A DNA stretch of 64,000 nucleotides from Arsenicicoccus cauae (GTDB lineage Bacteria > Actinomycetota > Actinomycetes > Actinomycetales > Dermatophilaceae). Every line of letters starts with the position of its first letter. Positions within the stretch are counted from its first letter, which is position 1. The notes beneath the pieces were generated by a model that had not been told where the DNA came from, did no database searches, and saw nothing but the letters and a program-made list of their open reading frames with translations. Both the position numbers and the translations under genes were made by a program. Shown here piece by piece: positions 23,962 to 33,373 of the stretch. Where the stretch lies: the NCBI RefSeq assembly GCF_009707125.1, contig NZ_WLVL01000019.1:96717-160716 (forward strand), written 5' to 3'.

Positions 23962-25247
23962 TCGCGCTCCCGTGGTCGTCCCGTCGTGACCGGGACCGGC
24001 ACGGTGGGCGCCGTCGGCGCCTCCGGGTCCCGCGTCGGCAGGCTAGCAAGCACCTCGAAGCCACCCCCGACCCGCTCCCGGGCCGTGAAGGTCCCGCCGA
24101 TCGAGGCCATCCGCTCGCGCATCCCGATCAGCCCGTGGCCGCGCCCGTCCGACCCGCCACCTGGACCCCGACCCGTGTCGCGCACGGCCAGCTCGACCCG
24201 GTCCGGGTGGTGAGCGAGCTCGACCCGCACGGTCGCCGCCGGTCCCGCGTGCTTGAGGGCGTTGGTCAGCGCCTCCTGCACCACGCGGTAGGCCGCCATC
24301 TGCTGCGCCGGCCCGAGCGCCTCGTGCACCCGCTCGTCGCCGACCTGCGTCAGGGTCGCCGGCAAGCCCGCGTCGTTGACGTGCGCCACCAGCTCCTCTA
24401 CCTGCTCGAGCGTGGCCTGCGGGGTGTAGGCCGCCGCCTCCCCCTCCTCGCGCAGCACCCCCACGAGGCGCCGGGTCTCGCCGAGCGCGCCCCGGGCGGT
24501 GTCGCCGATCGTGGCGAGCGTCCGGGCGGCGACCATGCGCGAGGCGTCGACGTCACCGTGCTCCACGGCATACGACGCTCCGTCCGCCTGGACCACGATC
24601 ACGCTGAGCGAGTGCGCGACGACGTCATGCATCTCGCGCGCGATCCGGGCCCGCTCCTCCTGCGCGGCGAGGCGCGCCATCGAGTCGCGTTCGCGCTCCA
24701 GGGAGTCCGCCCGGTCGCGCAGGCTCTGCACCAGGTCGCGCCGCTGCCTCGCCAGGGCCCCGGGCACGAAGCACGCGACGCTCATGGCGGCGACGAACAC
24801 CCAGCTGATGACGGCGTACTCCACGCGCTGCGCGCCGGCAGGCCGGACCCAGTTGTAGGTCCAGTCCCAGGCTCCCACCACCCCGCCGACCAGCGCGGCC
24901 GCGAGCCACCAGTAGCGCCACCGCGGGTGCCCGTGGGCCGCGACCGCGTAGAGCATCATGAGCGCCGCGAGGTTCTGGGGCACGACGTTGTCAGCGATCA
25001 CGAGCTGGAACACGCAGCCGAGGGCGACCGCCGCCATGGCCGGGTCGGGCCTGGTGCGGCGCCACACGAGGGGCAGGCTGGTGCCGAGGAGGGTCCACGC
25101 GAGCCAGCCCACCCACCCGACGGTGAGCTCGCTGAGGACGCCCGCGGACACCACGAGGCACAGCAGGGTCACGAACCCCGCCCAGCAGGCGTCGACCAGC
25201 ATGACGTGCTCGCCGAGCCAGCGGTGGAGGGAGGTCAGCCGGCGCAC
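23958..25247 (-). CDS. Sensor histidine kinase, HisKA_3 (NarL-partner) type
   Basis: 429 residues. About five hydrophobic segments fill residues 20-170 with little extracytoplasmic sequence, so it probably senses within or at the membrane. A short coiled linker (RDLVQSLRDRADSLERERD) leads to the HisKA_3 motif ERARIAREMHDVVAHS with His207. The HATPase domain (about 305-410) has the N-box QEALTNALKHA, DTGRGPG and GHGLIGMRER. The GTG start at 25247 lies six bases after TAGCGT, indicating a leaderless transcript. Partner of the response regulator that overlaps its 3' end. Confidence 0.92.
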   Translation of the reverse strand: MRRLTSLHRWLGEHVMLVDACWAGFVTLLCLVVSAGVLSELTVGWVGWLAWTLLGTSLPLVWRRTRPDPAMAAVALGCVFQLVIADNVVPQNLAALMMLYAVAAHGHPRWRYWWLAAALVGGVVGAWDWTYNWVRPAGAQRVEYAVISWVFVAAMSVACFVPGALARQRRDLVQSLRDRADSLERERDSMARLAAQEERARIAREMHDVVAHSLSVIVVQADGASYAVEHGDVDASRMVAARTLATIGDTARGALGETRRLVGVLREEGEAAAYTPQATLEQVEELVAHVNDAGLPATLTQVGDERVHEALGPAQQMAAYRVVQEALTNALKHAGPAATVRVELAHHPDRVELAVRDTGRGPGGGSDGRGHGLIGMRERMASIGGTFTARERVGGGFEVLASLPTRDPEAPTAPTVPVPVTTGRPRERE

Positions 25248-25253
25248 GCACCC

Positions 25254-25259
25254 ACGCTA
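25254..25259 (-). promoter_or_regulatory. -10 element TAGCGT, leaderless start of the histidine kinase gene
   Basis: TAGCGT is separated by exactly six bases from the GTG start of the kinase on the minus strand, so transcription should begin at the start codon. Confidence 0.6.
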
Positions 25260-25454
25260 GGCGAGAGGGCGGGCCGCGTCGTCATACCTCGGTCTGATCC
25301 TCCGCCCCACCCTCCCCCTCCCGACCCACCCCCACAAGAGGGCACACCTGGTCCCCACCCCGACCACGGACAGCCCTGCTCGCCCACTCACGGGATGCTG
25401 ACTCTGAGTCGCTAATCCTGTGGATAAAGCCCGATATGTGCCTTTGCATGTATT

Positions 25455-25460
25455 TAGAGT
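25455..25460 (+). promoter_or_regulatory. -10 element TAGAGT, leaderless start of the first DUF559-like gene
   Basis: TAGAGT is seven bases before the ATG at 25468. About 30 bases further upstream is TGTGGATAA (25418-25426), a sequence identical to a DnaA box. The patch is AT-rich compared with its neighbours. Confidence 0.5.
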
Positions 25461-25467
25461 GGTTTGC

Positions 25468-26361
25468 ATGCGACGCCGCGACCTGCCCGAGGGCCTCCCA
25501 GCCACCTTCCGTGTGATCGACGCGATGGCGCGCGGCGCGACGCGAGGCCAGCTGCGCAACCCCGAGCTCCACAACCCCCACCACGGCTCGCGAGCTCGTG
25601 ACGAGCCCACCTGCGTGGAGGAGGCGGCGGTCCAGCTGTTGGCTACGCTGACGCAACATCCGGTGGCACTCTGCGGAACCACGGCAGCACAGATCCATCG
25701 CATGCCCGGCGTCGCGGACTGGGCGCCGGACGATGTGCTCCACGTCATGACGAGGACGATGTCGGGGCGGGTTCGGCGAAAGCGAGTCGAGGGCAGACGG
25801 GGCCTTGAGCGGCGCGCGACCACTCTGGTCAACGGCCTGCCCGTGACCGACGCGGTCGACACCTGGCGGGATCTCGCCACCGAGCTCCCTCTGGACGACC
25901 TCATCATCGCGGGGGATTGGCTGCTCGGACCCCGCAGCACCCGCAGCATCGACGAGCTCTCGGCCGCGCTCCGGCCCGGGGACCGAGGAGCTGCTCGGGC
26001 AGTTGCGGCGCTCAAGGAGATTCGCGCCGGGAGCGCCTCCCCTGCGGAGACGCGGACGCGTCTGGTGCTGGTGGGTGCGGGACTGCCGGAGCCAGAGCTC
26101 AACGTCAACCTGGTCAGCGAGTCCGGGTGGGTCGCGAACGTGGACATGTACTGGCGCCGGTGGAACTACGCCCTCGACTACGACGGCCGGCACCACCGCG
26201 AGCGCGGCGAGCAGCTCGACCGCGACCTCGACCGGGAACGCCTGATCCGTGCGTCAGGATTCGGATACGACCGGGTCTCCAACAAGCACCTCCGAGGCGA
26301 TCGCCCTGAGGTGATCGGTATCGCGAGTCGTGGCCTCCGCGCCGCGGGCTGGCGCCCGTGA
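25468..26361 (+). CDS. DUF559-like (Vsr/PD-(D/E)XK fold) protein, paralogue of the gene at 34071-34976
   Basis: A 297-residue protein of a type abundant in actinobacteria and often annotated as AbiEi-like or DUF559. The middle carries TTAAQIHRMPGVADW and VNGLPVTDAVDTWRDLA; the C-terminal domain has LPEPELN, a VDMYWRRWNYALDYDGRHH block (acidic residues spaced as in Vsr-like endonuclease cores) and DRERLIRASGF. The paralogue has the matching VDFLWRSRRLVVEYNGAHH. I chose ATG 25468 because TAGAGT lies seven bases upstream; a GTG at 25420 is possible. Nuclease or defence function is not established. Confidence 0.65.
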   Translation: MRRRDLPEGLPATFRVIDAMARGATRGQLRNPELHNPHHGSRARDEPTCVEEAAVQLLATLTQHPVALCGTTAAQIHRMPGVADWAPDDVLHVMTRTMSGRVRRKRVEGRRGLERRATTLVNGLPVTDAVDTWRDLATELPLDDLIIAGDWLLGPRSTRSIDELSAALRPGDRGAARAVAALKEIRAGSASPAETRTRLVLVGAGLPEPELNVNLVSESGWVANVDMYWRRWNYALDYDGRHHRERGEQLDRDLDRERLIRASGFGYDRVSNKHLRGDRPEVIGIASRGLRAAGWRP

Positions 26362-26513
26362 CCTGGTCGCGGCCGCCCCGAGCGCCACGATGAGAGGGCG
26401 AACATGGCTCCCCTCGGGCCGCGCGGACGACCAGATCCGCCCACTCACGGCTGGGGGTGGGGTCGAGTGGCTGGGGATGGGGTCGAGTGAGCTGGGGGCG
26501 GGGCGGAGCCAGG

Positions 26514-27767
26514 TCAGGCGGGCGGGGAGGGTGGGGTCAGGTCGAGGGCTGTGGCGATCGGGACGCCCGCGCGATAGCTCAGGTGCACGTACGACGGGGC
26601 GTCGAGCACCGTCAGGTCCGCGCGTGCCCCCACCGCCAGGTGGCCGACGTCCGTCCGCCGCAGCGCGCGAGCCCCGCCGAGGGTCACCGCGAGGAGGGCC
26701 TCGGCGGGCGTCATACCCATCTCGCGGACGGCCAGGGCCACCACGAAGGGGATCGACGAGGAGTAGCAGGTGCCGGGGTTGCAGTCGGTCGCGAGCGCCA
26801 CCGAGACGCCGGCGTCGATCAGGGCGCGGGCATCGGGATAGGGCGACCGGGTGGAGAACTCGACGCCGGGCAGGAGGGTCGCGGTCGTCGTCCCGGCCGC
26901 CCCGACCAGCGCGTCCACGTCCGCCGCCGACAGGTAGGTGCAGTGGTCGACCGACGCCGCCTCGAGCTCGCACGCCAGCTGCACGCCCGGCCCGTGCCCG
27001 AGCTGGTTGCCGTGGACCCGCAGCTCGAGCCCGGCCTCGCGGCAGGCCAGCAGCACCGCGCGCGCCTCGTCCCCGTCGAAGGCGTGCGCCGACGCCGGCT
27101 CGCAGAACACGTCGCCCCACACCGCATAGGGCGCGCACGCCGACAGCATCGGTCCGGTCACCAGGGAGACGTACTCCGCTCGGCGGGAACGAAGCTCGGG
27201 GGGCACGACGTGCGCCCCGAGGAAGGTCGTCTCCTCGATGCCCGCCTCGCACGCGAGCCGCAGCGCCCGCGCCTCGTCCTCCACGGTCAGGCCGTAGCCC
27301 GACTTGACCTCGACGGTGGTCGTGCCCTGCGCGCGCATCTCGAGGACCCGATCGATCAGCAGGTCGAGCAGCTCCTCGTCGGACGCGGCGCGTGTGGCGG
27401 CCACGGACACGGCGATCCCGCCACCGTCGTAGGGCTGCCCGGTCATCCGCGCCGCGAACTCCTCGCCGCGGTCGCCGGCAAAGATCAGGTGCGCGTGCGA
27501 GTCGACGAATCCCGGCACGACGCAACGCCCCTCGACGGAGATCGCCTCGTCGGCGGCGGGCGCGTCCGCCGCGCATCCCACCCAGGCGACGTGGCCGCGG
27601 TCGGGCACCGGCTCGCCCTCGATCATCCGGTATGCCGACGCGCCCGCCGCAGGGACCTGCTCGAGCACGACGGCGGCGTCCTGCAGGACTCCGAGGGGTG
27701 ATCCGTCCCCGAGCTCGGGCGAGCAGGTGACGAGCTGGCCGATGTCGGTGACGAGGACGGAGGTCAC
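26514..27767 (-). CDS. hutI: Imidazolonepropionase
   Basis: A 417-residue amidohydrolase that converts 4-imidazolone-5-propionate to N-formimino-L-glutamate, the third step of histidine breakdown. Metal and substrate motifs are present: [38 protein letters not shown] and ATDCNPGT. The GTG start at 27767 overlaps the hutF stop by four bases (GTGA), which decides the start and shows that it is translated behind hutF. Its product is the substrate of HutF, so the pair forms a metabolic unit. Confidence 0.95.
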   Translation of the reverse strand: MTSVLVTDIGQLVTCSPELGDGSPLGVLQDAAVVLEQVPAAGASAYRMIEGEPVPDRGHVAWVGCAADAPAADEAISVEGRCVVPGFVDSHAHLIFAGDRGEEFAARMTGQPYDGGGIAVSVAATRAASDEELLDLLIDRVLEMRAQGTTTVEVKSGYGLTVEDEARALRLACEAGIEETTFLGAHVVPPELRSRRAEYVSLVTGPMLSACAPYAVWGDVFCEPASAHAFDGDEARAVLLACREAGLELRVHGNQLGHGPGVQLACELEAASVDHCTYLSAADVDALVGAAGTTTATLLPGVEFSTRSPYPDARALIDAGVSVALATDCNPGTCYSSSIPFVVALAVREMGMTPAEALLAVTLGGARALRRTDVGHLAVGARADLTVLDAPSYVHLSYRAGVPIATALDLTPPSPPA

Positions 27768-29113
27768 GGCTCCTCCAGGAGGGCGTCGAGGGCGGTGCGG
27801 AGCATGAGGGCGACCGAGCCGATGCGGTGGCGGCCACCCTCGACGACGGGCTTGCCGCCCACGACGACGGTGTCGACGTCGCCCGCGGTGGCGGCGAAGA
27901 CCACCTGGGCGGGCTTGGCGCCGACGGTGCGGACGCTGTCGAGGCGGACGTTGCACAGGTCGGCCAGCGACCCGACCTCGAGGCGACCGCCGTCGTCCCA
28001 GCCGAGCGAGACGTAGCCCTGCCGGGTGCCGACGTCGACGAGCTCGGCGGGGTCGAAGCGTCCCCGCTCGTTGGTCACGAGGCGTTCGTGCATCTCGAGG
28101 GAGCGCAGCTCGCCCCAGGGGTCGATGGACACGTGCTGGTCGGTGCCGATCGACAGCCGGGCGCCGGCGCGGTGCAGGTCGCGGGCCCGCCCGATGCCGT
28201 CGGCGAGGTCGCGCTCCGTGAGGGGGCAGAAGCACGCGCCGGTCCCGCTCTCGCCGAGCAGCCGCACGTCCTCGTCGGTCAGGTGGGTGGCGTGGACGGC
28301 CGTGGTGGTGGGCCCGAGCACGCCCTGCTCGTGGAGCAGCTGGGTCGGGGTGCGGCCGTAGCGGGCGAGGGTGGCGGCGTTCTCGGCGAGCTGCTCGGAC
28401 AGGTGAACGTGCAGTGGCACCGGCGACGGGTGCACCCCGAGCCCGGAGCGCGCGGCCTCGGCCACGACGCCGAGCTGGTCGCGGGGCACGGCCCGCACGG
28501 AGTGGATCGCGGCGCCGACGCGCGACATCGGGCCTTCGCGCAGCTGGCTCACGCGGGCGGCCCAGCCCTCGGCGGTCCCGTCGCCGAACCGCCGCTGGTA
28601 GGGGTCGAGCGGCAGGTAGCCCGACCCGTCGAGCCCGCCCGTGAGGTAGCAGGTGTCGAGCAGGGTGAGGCGGATCCCGGCCTCCGCGGCGGCCTGCTGC
28701 AGGGCGTGCCCCATGGCGTTGGGGTCGGGATAGGGGGTGCCGTCCACCTGGTGGTGGACGTAGTGGAACTCGCCGACGCAGGTGAACCCGGCGAGCACCA
28801 TCTCCGCGAAGGTCGCGCGCGCGAGGTCGAGGTAGGTGTCCGGCTGCAGGTGGCTCATCAGGGAGTACATGCGCTCGCGCCAGGACCAGAAGTCGCCGCC
28901 GTTCGCGTGCGTGCGCCCCCGCAGGCCGCGGTGGAAGGCGTGGCTGTGGACGTTGGCCATCCCGGGGAGGGTCACCCCGTGGAGCTTGGTGTCGTGCGGC
29001 CGCGGGTGGGTGCGGACGTCGATGGCGGTGATCCGGTCGTCGGTCACCGTGGTGCGCACGCCGCTGGTGATCCCGGACGGCAGCAGCGCGTGCTCCGACC
29101 AGAAGGTGGTCAT
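27764..29113 (-). CDS. hutF: Formimidoylglutamate deiminase
   Basis: A 449-residue amidohydrolase that removes ammonia from N-formimino-L-glutamate to give N-formyl-L-glutamate, the five-step version of the Hut pathway. Motifs: [13 protein letters not shown] (metal His pair), [18 protein letters not shown] and [14 protein letters not shown], as in HutF. It lies 60 bases behind the M20 amidohydrolase gene and overlaps hutI, so the three probably form one operon. The presence of hutF means an N-formylglutamate hydrolase is needed; no HutG homologue is seen in the window. Confidence 0.94.
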   Translation of the reverse strand: MTTFWSEHALLPSGITSGVRTTVTDDRITAIDVRTHPRPHDTKLHGVTLPGMANVHSHAFHRGLRGRTHANGGDFWSWRERMYSLMSHLQPDTYLDLARATFAEMVLAGFTCVGEFHYVHHQVDGTPYPDPNAMGHALQQAAAEAGIRLTLLDTCYLTGGLDGSGYLPLDPYQRRFGDGTAEGWAARVSQLREGPMSRVGAAIHSVRAVPRDQLGVVAEAARSGLGVHPSPVPLHVHLSEQLAENAATLARYGRTPTQLLHEQGVLGPTTTAVHATHLTDEDVRLLGESGTGACFCPLTERDLADGIGRARDLHRAGARLSIGTDQHVSIDPWGELRSLEMHERLVTNERGRFDPAELVDVGTRQGYVSLGWDDGGRLEVGSLADLCNVRLDSVRTVGAKPAQVVFAATAGDVDTVVVGGKPVVEGGRHRIGSVALMLRTALDALLEEP

Positions 29114-29173
29114 GCCCGTGGCCCCCTCGCATCGACCCAGTCGTCGGCCTCGGCGTCGGCGACGTCCCCCACC

Positions 29174-30448
29174 CTATCCCCCGGCCGGCCCCGCGGTCCG
29201 TCGCCCCAGGTCGGCGACCACGGTGGCCAGCGCGTCGAGCCCGGCGTGGCAGTCAGCCACGTCGGCGTGCTCGTCAGGGGCGTGCGACACGCCGGTCGGG
29301 TTGCGGACGTAGAGCATCGCGGTCGGGATGCCGGCGTTGGCCAGGATGCCCGCGTCGTGGCCCGCCCCGGTGCCGAGCAGGGGCGCGTCGTCGAGCAGCG
29401 CGGACAGCCGGGCGGCCAGGTCCGCGTCGAAGGTCGTCTCCGGGGTCCACGACTCGCAGAGCGGCTCCGCCGCAGGCCGTGTGCCGCTGTCGCGGGCCAC
29501 CGCCTCGACGACCTCCCGCACGTCCGCCTCCACCGGGCCCCGCGCGTCCAGCCACGCGGTGACGGCGGACGGGATGGCGTTGACGCCCCCCGGGACGACC
29601 CGGGTCTTGCCGATCGTGGCGACGCAGCCGTGCGCGGTGGCGGCGGTGCGGGCGGTGAGGATCGCCGACGCGAGGCGCAGCATCGGGTCGTCTCGGTCCT
29701 CGAGCCGGGTGGTGCCGGCGTGGTTGGCCTGCCCGACGAGGTCGAGCCGCCAGCGGCCGTGGGGCCAGATGGCGGTGCCGACGGCGACGGGGCGGTCCAG
29801 GTCGGCGAGGCCACGCCCCTGCTCGACGTGCAGCTCGACGAAGGTGCCGACGCGAGCCAGGGCCTCGTCGTCCCTCCCGATCGCGTCGGGGTCGCGGCCA
29901 GCCGCCCGCAGCGCCTCGGCCAGGGTCACGCCGTCGTGGTCGCGCAGGCCGAGCGCCCGCTCCGGCGCCATGGCCCCCGTCATGACGCGCGAGCCGATGC
30001 ACGCCACCCCGAAGCGCGCGCCCTCCTCGTCCACGAAGTTCACGACCCCGATCGGCACGGTCGGCTCGTGCCCCGCCGCCCGCAGCGCGTCGACGGTCGC
30101 GAGCGCGGTGACCACGCCGAGGGGGCCGTCGTACGCGCCGCCGTCCGGCACCGAGTCGAGGTGGGAGCCGATCGCGACCCCCTGCACGCCGCGGGCCCGG
30201 GCCGCGTCGACGTCGCCCCACCACGCCCACTGGTTGCCGGCGCGGTCCTCGACGACCTCGAGCCCCCGCCGCGCGCACTCCCCCGCGAACCACTCCCGCA
30301 GCGTCGCGTCCTCCCGCGTCCACGCGAACCTGCGGTAGCCGCCCGTCACGCCGTCGCGCCCCACCGGCGCGAGCTCGGCCCAGAGGCGGTCCAGCTCCGC
30401 GTGGGCGGGGCCGTGGGCGGCGGTCTGGGAGGCGGTCGGCGTCGACAT
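29174..30448 (-). CDS. M20-family amidohydrolase (allantoate amidohydrolase-like), candidate N-formylglutamate hydrolase
   Basis: 424 residues of the AllC/N-carbamoyl amino acid hydrolase group. Zinc ligands and dimer motifs are visible: [15 protein letters not shown] (His and bridging Asp), VDEEGARF (catalytic Glu pair), [15 protein letters not shown] and GAGHDAG. By sequence it would be called allantoate amidohydrolase, but no allantoin or purine genes are near; it heads the hutF-hutI operon. I infer that it hydrolyses N-formyl-L-glutamate to formate and glutamate in place of HutG. TAGGTT lies six bases before the ATG, so the operon appears to start with a leaderless mRNA. Confidence 0.85.
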   Translation of the reverse strand: MSTPTASQTAAHGPAHAELDRLWAELAPVGRDGVTGGYRRFAWTREDATLREWFAGECARRGLEVVEDRAGNQWAWWGDVDAARARGVQGVAIGSHLDSVPDGGAYDGPLGVVTALATVDALRAAGHEPTVPIGVVNFVDEEGARFGVACIGSRVMTGAMAPERALGLRDHDGVTLAEALRAAGRDPDAIGRDDEALARVGTFVELHVEQGRGLADLDRPVAVGTAIWPHGRWRLDLVGQANHAGTTRLEDRDDPMLRLASAILTARTAATAHGCVATIGKTRVVPGGVNAIPSAVTAWLDARGPVEADVREVVEAVARDSGTRPAAEPLCESWTPETTFDADLAARLSALLDDAPLLGTGAGHDAGILANAGIPTAMLYVRNPTGVSHAPDEHADVADCHAGLDALATVVADLGRRTAGPAGG

Positions 30449-30454
30449 ACGGCC

Positions 30455-30460
30455 AACCTA
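30455..30460 (-). promoter_or_regulatory. -10 element TAGGTT, leaderless start of the M20-hutF-hutI operon
   Basis: TAGGTT on the minus strand is six bases before the ATG at 30448. It directly abuts the palindrome at 30465-30491. Confidence 0.6.
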
Positions 30461-30464
30461 TGAC

Positions 30465-30491
30465 ACCTGTCACCCGGGACTCGTGACAGGT
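30465..30491. promoter_or_regulatory. Inverted repeat ACCTGTCAC-9-GTGACAGGT between divergent operons
   Basis: The 9-bp arms are perfect (30465-30473 and 30483-30491). The palindrome lies just upstream of the leaderless M20-hut promoter and 41 bases before the ABC transporter start. It looks like an operator able to affect either direction; the binding protein is unknown. It does not match the hutH/hutU operator. Confidence 0.55.
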
Positions 30492-30531
30492 CCCGCACGC
30501 CGGCGTCGGCGCAGGTCAGCAGGCTGGTGCC

Positions 30532-31533
30532 ATGACGACGACGACGGCACCCGCGGTGGAGCTGCGGGACCTGCGCAAGACCTTCAGGGGCACGGGCAAG
30601 GGGACCAGGGGCCGGCAGGGCTCGCGCGAGGCCCGCACCGTGACCGCGGTCGACGGCCTCGACCTGACGATCGAGCCGGGCGAGGTGGTGGCCTTCCTCG
30701 GGCCCAACGGCGCCGGCAAGACCACGACCTTGGACATGATCCTCGGGCTCACCTCGCCGACCAGCGGGACGGCCCGCACGTATGGCGAGGAGCCCCGTCG
30801 CGCGGTCGCCGCCGGGCGCGTGTCGGCGGTGCTGCAGAGCGGCGGGCTTCTGCCCGACCTCACCGTCCGCGAGACGGTGCGGCTGGTGGCCGCCTTATTC
30901 CCCCGGCACGAGGACGTCGACGACGTGCTGGCGCGGGCGGGCCTCACCGGGCTGGGCGGACGCCGGGTCTCCAAGTGCTCCGGCGGCGAGCAGCAACGGC
31001 TGCGCTTCGCGCTGGCGCTGCTGCCCTCGCCCGACCTGCTGGTCCTCGACGAGCCCACGTCCGGGATGGACGTCACCGCCCGGCGTGACTTCTGGGCCAC
31101 CATGCACGCCGACGCGGATGCCGGCCGGACCGTCGTGTTCGCCACGCACTACCTGGAGGAGGCCGAGGACTTCGCCCGACGCATCGTCCTGGTCGCCGGC
31201 GGGCGGGTCGTCGCCGACGGCACCACCGCCGAGCTGCGGGCCCAGGCGACCGGGCGGCTCGTCAGCGCGCAGATCGGGGCGGGCGAGCTCGCCCGCGTGA
31301 CGGACGTGCTGCAGCGGGTGGCGGGCGTCGACGACGTCGACCACACGGGGACGCCGGCGGGCGGCATACGGGTCCTGGTGCGCTGCACCGACTCCGACAC
31401 GGTCGCCCGCACCCTGATGACCGACCTGGGGGCCTGCGAGCTGGAGATCTCGCGCGGCTCCCTCGACCAGACCTTCCTCGAGATCACCGAGCAGGCCGAG
31501 CAGGCCGCCGCGACGACGGAGACCGCGCGATGA
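30532..31533 (+). CDS. ABC transporter ATP-binding protein, DrrA/ABC-2 type
   Basis: 333 residues with Walker A GPNGAGKTT (57-65), Q-loop VLQSGGLLPDLTV, signature CSGGEQQR (Cys in place of the usual Leu) and Walker B LLVLDEPTSGMD. The C-terminal about 90 residues match the extra domain of DrrA-type exporters. A basic insertion near residues 18-35 (KTFRGTGKGTRGRQGSREAR) precedes the first strand. First gene of a four-gene operon with a permease, kinase and response regulator joined by 4-base overlaps; such sets are typically drug or lipid exporters induced by their own sensor. Confidence 0.9.
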   Translation: MTTTTAPAVELRDLRKTFRGTGKGTRGRQGSREARTVTAVDGLDLTIEPGEVVAFLGPNGAGKTTTLDMILGLTSPTSGTARTYGEEPRRAVAAGRVSAVLQSGGLLPDLTVRETVRLVAALFPRHEDVDDVLARAGLTGLGGRRVSKCSGGEQQRLRFALALLPSPDLLVLDEPTSGMDVTARRDFWATMHADADAGRTVVFATHYLEEAEDFARRIVLVAGGRVVADGTTAELRAQATGRLVSAQIGAGELARVTDVLQRVAGVDDVDHTGTPAGGIRVLVRCTDSDTVARTLMTDLGACELEISRGSLDQTFLEITEQAEQAAATTETAR

Positions 31534-32285
31534 ACACCACCTACTACCGCCTCGAGATCGCCCGCATCTTTCGTGACTGGGTGGGCCTGATCTTCACCGT
31601 CGGGATCCCCCTGTTCATGTACCTCATCTTCGGCGCCGCCGCGGAGTACAAGGACGAGACGGCCGGCAACGGCAACGTCGCGGCCTATCTCATGGTGTCC
31701 ATGGCGGCGTACGGCGCGGTGACCGCCACCACCGGCATCGGCGGCTACGCGGCCATCGAGCGAGCCTTCGGCTGGGGGCGGCAGCTCGGCCTCACCCCGA
31801 TGCGCGACGGGACCTATGTCGGGGTCAAGACCGCCACCGCCATCACGATCTGCCTGCAGCCGCTCGTCCTGATCTATCTGATCGGCTGGCTCACCGGGGC
31901 CCGGGCCGACTGGCAGGTCTGGGTGCTCGCCCCGATCATCACCGTGGTCGGGGCCGCCGCCTTCGCGATCTACGGCATGGTCTTCGGCCTGTGGATGCGC
32001 AGCGAGTCCGCAGGTGGCGCCGCCGGTGGCTCCCTCGTGATCCTCGCCTTCCTCGGCAACATCTTCATGCCGCTGTCCGGGACGCTGCTGACCATCGCCA
32101 AGTTCACCCCCCTCTACGGCCTGATCCAGCTGGTGCGCTATCCCCTGACCGAAGGCCGCATCATGACCCCCGACGGCCTGATCGAGGAACCCCTGTGGGT
32201 GCCGCTTGCTAACGTCGCCGCATGGCTGTTGATCCTTGCGATGCTGGCGACCTGGCTGGTGCGCCGCAGCCGGGGACGGCAGTGA
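31530..32285 (+). CDS. ABC-2 type transporter permease
   Basis: A 251-residue membrane protein with about six hydrophobic segments: VGLIFTVGIPLFMYLIFGAA, the YLMVSMAAYGAVTATT stretch, ATAITICLQPLVLIYLIGWL, VLAPIITVVGAAAFAIYGMVF, a GGAAGGSLVILAFLGNIFMP segment with the ABC-2 loop, and a last helix near the C-terminus. The ATG overlaps the ATPase stop by four bases. Pairs with the DrrA-like ATPase to form an exporter of unknown substrate. Confidence 0.9.
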   Translation: MNTTYYRLEIARIFRDWVGLIFTVGIPLFMYLIFGAAAEYKDETAGNGNVAAYLMVSMAAYGAVTATTGIGGYAAIERAFGWGRQLGLTPMRDGTYVGVKTATAITICLQPLVLIYLIGWLTGARADWQVWVLAPIITVVGAAAFAIYGMVFGLWMRSESAGGAAGGSLVILAFLGNIFMPLSGTLLTIAKFTPLYGLIQLVRYPLTEGRIMTPDGLIEEPLWVPLANVAAWLLILAMLATWLVRRSRGRQ

Positions 32286-33373
32286 GCGGAGCCCACTCGA
32301 CCCTGCAGGACCCGTGGAGCCGCTACGGGTGGGTGATGGCCGCCGTCTGGCTCGCCTTCCTCGGCTTCCCGGTGATCGAGGTCCTGCGGGAGTCGGCCCC
32401 GACCTGGCTCAAGGTCGTCGCGCTGGCCGCGATCGCGAGCTTCGCGTTCGTGTACGTCTGGGCGATGAACCGGCTCTGGGCCTTCGGCGAGGGCCGGCGC
32501 GTCAACCCCGCCGCCGTGCGCTGGTACGCCCTGCTGATCGCTCTCTGCCTCGTCACGGTGCCGGTGCTGGGCGTCGAGGCCGTCGGGATGGCGCCCTTCC
32601 TGCTGAGCTTCGCGATGTTCACGTTCCCGATGCGTCACGCCTTCGGCATCTCCGCGGTGCTGCTCGCCCTCGCCGTCGGGCTCCCTTGGTGGGCCGGGGT
32701 GTTCGGCAGCTTCGGGTTCCTCACGATCATCCTGGTGATCGTCTTCATCTCCACGGCGGTGACCCGGGTCGCCAACAACAAGGAGTTTGATTACACCCGC
32801 ACCAAGGACGCCTTGCGCATCGCCTCCGAGCGCGAGCGGGTCGCCCGCGACGTGCACGACGTCCTGGGGCACTCCCTGACCGTGGTCGCCGTCAAGACCG
32901 AGCTCGCCGAGCGGCTGCTGGACGTCGACGTCGAGCGGGCCCGCGCCGAGCTGATCGAGATCCGCTCGCTGACCCGCACCGCGCTCGCCGAGATCCGCGA
33001 GACCGTGGGGGGGCTGCGGGTCGCGGCGCTGGGCGACGAGGTCGAGGGCGCCCGGATGGCGCTCACCGGTGCCGGCATCGCCGCCGACCTGCCGGACGAC
33101 CTCACCGTGGTCGACCCGCGTCACCGCACGGTCCTCGCCTGGGTGCTGCGCGAGGCCGTCACCAATGTCGTGCGGCACTCCGGGGCCGGGCAGTGCGTCA
33201 TACGGCTCTCGCCCGCAGGCCTGGTCGTCGAGGACGACGGGCGCGGACTGCGAGGCGGCAAGGAGGGCAACGGCATCCGCGGCCTGCGCGAGCGCGTCGC
33301 CGGCGCCGGCGGATCGCTGACGATCGGCCCCGGGACCGACGGGCGGGGCGCCCGGCTGCAGGTGCGGCTATGA
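32282..33373 (+). CDS. Sensor histidine kinase, DesK-like
   Basis: 363 residues. The N-terminal half has about five hydrophobic segments (VMAAVWLAFLGFPVIEVL; VVALAAIASFAFVYVW; WYALLIALCLVTVPVLG; LLALAVGLPWWAGVFGSF; FLTIILVIVFISTAV). The HisKA_3 motif ERERVARDVHDVLGHSLTVV carries the phospho-accepting His, and the HATPase part has REAVTNVVRHSGA, VEDDGRGL and GIRGLRERV. I take GTG 32282, which overlaps the permease stop (GTGA), rather than the upstream in-frame ATG that would run through the permease gene. DesK senses membrane state in Bacillus; the signal here is unknown. Confidence 0.9.
   Translation: MSGAHSTLQDPWSRYGWVMAAVWLAFLGFPVIEVLRESAPTWLKVVALAAIASFAFVYVWAMNRLWAFGEGRRVNPAAVRWYALLIALCLVTVPVLGVEAVGMAPFLLSFAMFTFPMRHAFGISAVLLALAVGLPWWAGVFGSFGFLTIILVIVFISTAVTRVANNKEFDYTRTKDALRIASERERVARDVHDVLGHSLTVVAVKTELAERLLDVDVERARAELIEIRSLTRTALAEIRETVGGLRVAALGDEVEGARMALTGAGIAADLPDDLTVVDPRHRTVLAWVLREAVTNVVRHSGAGQCVIRLSPAGLVVEDDGRGLRGGKEGNGIRGLRERVAGAGGSLTIGPGTDGRGARLQVRL

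Noticed and set aside
25418..25426. Replication origin suggested by a DnaA-box-like TGTGGATAA
   Set aside because: A single box (plus one variant near 35060) without a cluster, AT-rich unwinding element, or dnaA/dnaN neighbours does not support an origin.
26440..26513. Short direct repeats (ATGGGGTCGAGTG-like) between the DUF559-like gene and hutI
   Set aside because: Only two imperfect copies of a G-rich stretch in a short convergent gap; not enough to call an element.
26514..29132. A single 872-codon frame covering hutF and hutI
   Set aside because: The first half is a shadow frame of hutF; only the part from GTG 27767 is the real hutI.
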